64,000 bases of DNA, taken from assembly GCA_964441235.1 (NCBI GenBank), contig CAYTUQ010000016.1, forward strand, positions 1 through 64,000, given 5' to 3'. The notes beneath the pieces are model-generated. The model ran no database searches and was not told the DNA's origin. It worked only from the letters and a program-made list of their open reading frames with translations. The DNA is from BS750m-G69 sp964441235. GTDB lineage: Bacteria; Fidelibacterota; UBA2242. Positions within the stretch are counted from its first letter, which is position 1; every line of letters begins with the position of its first letter. Below, one piece after another: positions 61,568 through 64,000 of the stretch. Made by a program: the position numbers and the translations under genes.

Positions 61568-63205
61568 ATGAACAAAAATGTATCGATAAGTCCCTCAGGT
61601 GAAATTTTTTCTTTGCCTGGTGAAGCGGATTATGAGAAGGAAAACAAAAAACTGAAAGAGGTTGTTGAGAGTCAACGTGCTTTGGGTAGAGAAATTGTAG
61701 TTGTGATGGGAGTTGGCTTTGTAGGTGTTGTAATGGCGGCTATTGTTGCAGATACTGAAGAAGAAACTGGTAATTCAGCGAAATTTGTCATTGGAATGCA
61801 GCGTCCAAGTGTGAGAAGTTATTGGAAAATACCACTTATCAATCGAGGTGAATCTCCCGTCAAAGCAGAAGACCCGGAAGTCAATCCGATGATAAAAAGG
61901 TGCGTACTTGATAAAAAAACTTTTATAGCTACATTTTCTTACGAAGCACTTTCGTATGCTGATGTCGTTGTAGTAGATGTTCAATGCGATTATTTGAAAA
62001 ACGAGCTGGGTAATGTACGGAGTGGTGAAGCAGATATCGCCGCTCTGGAAAAATCTCTTGAAATCATCGGAACACATATTCCAGCCGAAGCACTTGTTCT
62101 AATTGAAACTACCGTACCTCCTGGGACTACGGAAAATATTGCATATCCTACTATAAAGAAAATCTTTGTGGAAAGAGGAATCGAGACCGAACCATTGATT
62201 GCCCATAGTTATGAACGGGTAATGCCGGGTAAAAATTACGTTGCGAGTATAAGGGATTTCTGGAGAGTTTGCAGCGGAATCAATGAAGAGTCGAGAACTA
62301 AAGTTGTTAAGTTTTTAAACGAAGTCCTGAACACCGATAAATTTCCGCTGACAGTTCTCGATAGACCAATTGAATCGGAAACTGCAAAAATTGTTGAAAA
62401 TTCCTATCGAGCAACAATTCTTGCTTTTCTGGATGAGTGGAGTTTATATGCTGAAAGAAATGGAGTTGATATTATAAAGGTGATTAATGCGATTAAAGTA
62501 AGACCAACTCACAGCAATATGATATTTCCTGGACCGGGAATCGGAGGGTATTGTTTGCCAAAGGACGGCGGACTTGGAGTTTGGGCTTATAAGCATATTT
62601 TAGGATTCGAGGATGATATTTTTAAATTCACACCAATGGCTATTGACATAAATGATACAAGAGGACTTCATGCGGCAGAACTTGTGAGAGACGCCCTGAG
62701 AAATATGAACAGACATGTTGCTGCAGCGAAAATACTCGTTCTTGGCGCTGCCTACAGAGAGGATGTTGGTGATACACGCTATAGTGGTTCTGAGATATTG
62801 ATCAGGAAATTAACGGAAATGGGAGCTGATATCAGAGTGCATGATCCCTATGTCAAACATTGGTATGAATTTAAAAACCAGGATATTCCGCCGGCATCCT
62901 ATCACAGTAAGAAACAATTTTTCAGAAATCAGGATGAGCTTAGCAAACTTCAGATTGAAAATGACATGGGAAAAGCGATGCAAGGCGTTGATTGCGTCGT
63001 TTTAGCTGTTAGGCATAAAGATTATCTTGACCTTAAGCCGGAAACTGTCGTGAATACAATCGGCAAACTAGCGGCAATAGTTGATTGCTTTGGCATTCTT
63101 GACGATGAAAAAATACACCGATATTTTGAGCTTGGCTGCGAGGTCAAAGGATTAGGGCGAGGACATATTCAACGGATTAAAGATGCTGTTAGAAAAGAGA
63201 AGTGA
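61568..63205 (+). CDS. Nucleotide-sugar dehydrogenase (UDP-glucose/GDP-mannose dehydrogenase family)
   Basis: The 545-residue NAD-dependent enzyme oxidises a UDP-sugar to the uronic acid. Residues about 42-60 (REIVVVMGVGFVGVVMAAIVA) are the NAD loop after an unusual 40-residue N-terminal extension. VLIETTVPPGTTENIAYP, YERVMPGKNYVASIRDFWRVCSG, AKIVENSYRATILAFLDEWSLYAERNGVDIIKVINAI and GPGIGGYCLPKDGG (catalytic Cys) follow. The C-terminal domain reads ILVLGAAYREDVGDTRYSGSEILIRKLTEMGADIRVHDPYV. At 545 residues it exceeds the usual 420-440. It probably supplies an acidic sugar for the polymer built in this locus. Confidence 0.85.
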   Translation: MNKNVSISPSGEIFSLPGEADYEKENKKLKEVVESQRALGREIVVVMGVGFVGVVMAAIVADTEEETGNSAKFVIGMQRPSVRSYWKIPLINRGESPVKAEDPEVNPMIKRCVLDKKTFIATFSYEALSYADVVVVDVQCDYLKNELGNVRSGEADIAALEKSLEIIGTHIPAEALVLIETTVPPGTTENIAYPTIKKIFVERGIETEPLIAHSYERVMPGKNYVASIRDFWRVCSGINEESRTKVVKFLNEVLNTDKFPLTVLDRPIESETAKIVENSYRATILAFLDEWSLYAERNGVDIIKVINAIKVRPTHSNMIFPGPGIGGYCLPKDGGLGVWAYKHILGFEDDIFKFTPMAIDINDTRGLHAAELVRDALRNMNRHVAAAKILVLGAAYREDVGDTRYSGSEILIRKLTEMGADIRVHDPYVKHWYEFKNQDIPPASYHSKKQFFRNQDELSKLQIENDMGKAMQGVDCVVLAVRHKDYLDLKPETVVNTIGKLAAIVDCFGILDDEKIHRYFELGCEVKGLGRGHIQRIKDAVRKEK

Positions 63206-63673
63206 ATTCACAATGCCGAATCGTGATAAAATTTTCATGATTCTGATTTTATCAATATACAATCAAAAAAACCTTTTATTTTAAAAAAATAAAGATATAT
63301 TAACTATAAGTTAAAGGGGTAGTGGAAATAGGTTGCTTAATTAGGTTCGGTACCATTTTGAAAAACTGAATTGGAGTTTTTATGAGATTGAAACCAAAAT
63401 ACTACACCAAATACCCTGAACTAATTATCCAATACAATAAAAATTGTCATATCTTAACCCTACTACGTCATTTAGTACTTTTGTATACAATATGCTGTTT
63501 GTATATGTTAATATTAACCAAACATATAGTGCTATATCTTATAAGTTACGTTGTAGGGTTAATCATTGACCAATATACCGTTAATGATTTCTTGACTTTA
63601 AATTCCCAACAGATAGTCTGTCAAAGTCCATTCATCAATAATACACAAAATATGACATCGAAAAGGAAAATTA
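63206..63673. other. Non-coding region before the Cas6-like gene
   Basis: It holds a hairpin (GATAAAAT / ATTTTATC, about 63221-63249), an AT-rich stretch and the inverted-repeat element at 63454-63562. A frame of 107 codons from 63382 crosses that element and the next gene's start, has no recognisable product and is not accepted as a gene. I see no CRISPR repeat here. An AAAAGGAAAA motif at 63661 precedes the next start codon. Confidence 0.5.
63454..63562. mobile_element. 109-bp MITE-like element, TTAACCCTAC ends
   Basis: TTAACCCTACTACGTCATTTAG at the left and, inverted, TTAACCCTACAACGTAACTTA at the right: 16 bp of near-perfect terminal inverted repeat. The left end is shared with the element at 50649. 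The inside is AT-rich with no ORF of interest. No clear target duplication. Confidence 0.6.
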
Positions 63674-64000
63674 ATGGTTATAAACCCGGGTACTATAAAA
63701 GTTAAAATTATCCAGATTCAGTTTCCAAATAATCTTATGAACAGGTTTGATATTCCAAAATTTAGAGGATACCTGGCAAAACTTTATCCAAAATATACAT
63801 TGCTCCACAACCATCTTGAAAACGGCAAATTCAGATACGGCTATCCACAGATTCAATTTAAGACGATAAAAAAAATCCCTACGATTATAGGAATATCAGA
63901 AGGACTTGAAATTCTTAAAATGGTTTTTATGGATGTAGAAGAATTAAATATCAACGGAAGACATCAAAAAATATGGGAAAAGTCTATAAAAGTGAGGGAA
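63674..64000 (+). CDS. Cas6b-like CRISPR RNA endoribonuclease, N-terminal part (runs off the window)
   Basis: The 109 codons up to the window edge read KVKIIQIQFPNNLMNRFDIPKFRGYLAKLYPKY, TLLHNHLENGKFRYGYPQIQFKTIKKIPTIIGISEGLEILK and WEKSIKVRE. The pattern 'PKFRGYLAK.Y.....LLHNHL..GKFRYGYPQIQFK' is the Cas6b N-terminal domain (Cas6b_N). Cas6 cuts the repeat in the CRISPR precursor RNA. The catalytic residues lie in the missing C-terminal half. An AAGGA Shine-Dalgarno is at 63662-63668. A type I-B or III CRISPR-Cas operon should follow beyond the window. The identification rests on pattern recall, not a search. Confidence 0.65.
   Translation, partial: MVINPGTIKVKIIQIQFPNNLMNRFDIPKFRGYLAKLYPKYTLLHNHLENGKFRYGYPQIQFKTIKKIPTIIGISEGLEILKMVFMDVEELNINGRHQKIWEKSIKVRE

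Noticed and set aside
63382..63705. 107-codon frame before the Cas6-like gene
   Set aside because: It crosses the inverted-repeat element at 63454-63562 and the next gene's start, and looks like translated repeat DNA.

Overview
The DNA is AT-rich and codes on both strands. It looks like a chromosomal piece from an uncultured Gram-negative bacterium of the FCB superphylum, of the kind seen in Cloacimonadota, Marinimicrobia, KSB1 or Calditrichota; I cannot place it more finely. The evidence is four proteins or remnants ending in a 'NYPNPFNP'-type C-terminal sorting domain (type IX secretion, T9SS), plus LpxL-like and MsbA-like lipid A functions, heptosyltransferase-like and LPS-kinase-like genes, MltB, and IspG. 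No rRNA, tRNA or CRISPR array was seen.

Layout. (1) 0-17 kb is an accessory, defence-type island. It holds a GxxExxY gene split by a 71-bp inverted-repeat element, an AbiEi-like antitoxin, a compact TIGR04255 three-gene cassette flanked by two decayed livH fragments, and a B12/radical SAM - atypical NtrC-type AAA (frameshifted) - LivJ-like lipoprotein operon. Next come a cassette (HEPN-like candidate, DUF6338 membrane protein, 40-aa proline-rich ORF) lying between a type IIG restriction-modification gene and a diverged copy of its 3' end, a RadC-type HhH stub, and an XRE-ImmA/PIN pair with a palindromic operator. (2) 17-25 kb holds a broken TPR gene, a GH63-like lipoprotein, MltB, an amidohydrolase, an S23 pseudogene full of palindromes and a baeRF-like protein. 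(3) 25-42 kb holds tandem coiled-coil/TM mini-proteins with near-consensus promoters, then very large secreted Ig-like proteins with T9SS tails; two of them share a 502-bp block of perfect identity. (4) 42-50 kb holds a barrel/coiled-coil/TPR envelope protein, a FliG-like remnant, a TPR lipoprotein-like gene, ispG, an LpxL-like acyltransferase, tsaC and an MsbA-like ABC exporter. (5) 50.9-63.2 kb is an envelope glycopolymer locus: inositol-3-phosphate synthase, a CTP:inositol-1-phosphate cytidylyltransferase-like enzyme, GT4, GT9, three TagB/TagF-like CDP-polyol phosphotransferases, a LicC-like nucleotidyltransferase, an LPS-kinase-like protein, DUF3108 and a nucleotide-sugar dehydrogenase. 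(6) The window ends inside a Cas6b-like gene, so a CRISPR-Cas locus probably begins here.

How it fits together. I infer that region 5 makes CDP-inositol and possibly a second CDP-alcohol, and adds phospho-polyol units to a sugar chain on the outer surface; this would be a teichoic-acid-like chemistry in a diderm. The window is also unusually rich in small non-autonomous inverted-repeat elements. I count at least five distinct terminal-repeat types, several of which sit in genes or supply their stop codons, and hairpin clusters of the REP type. Several single-base frameshifts in large genes could be real decay or consensus error.
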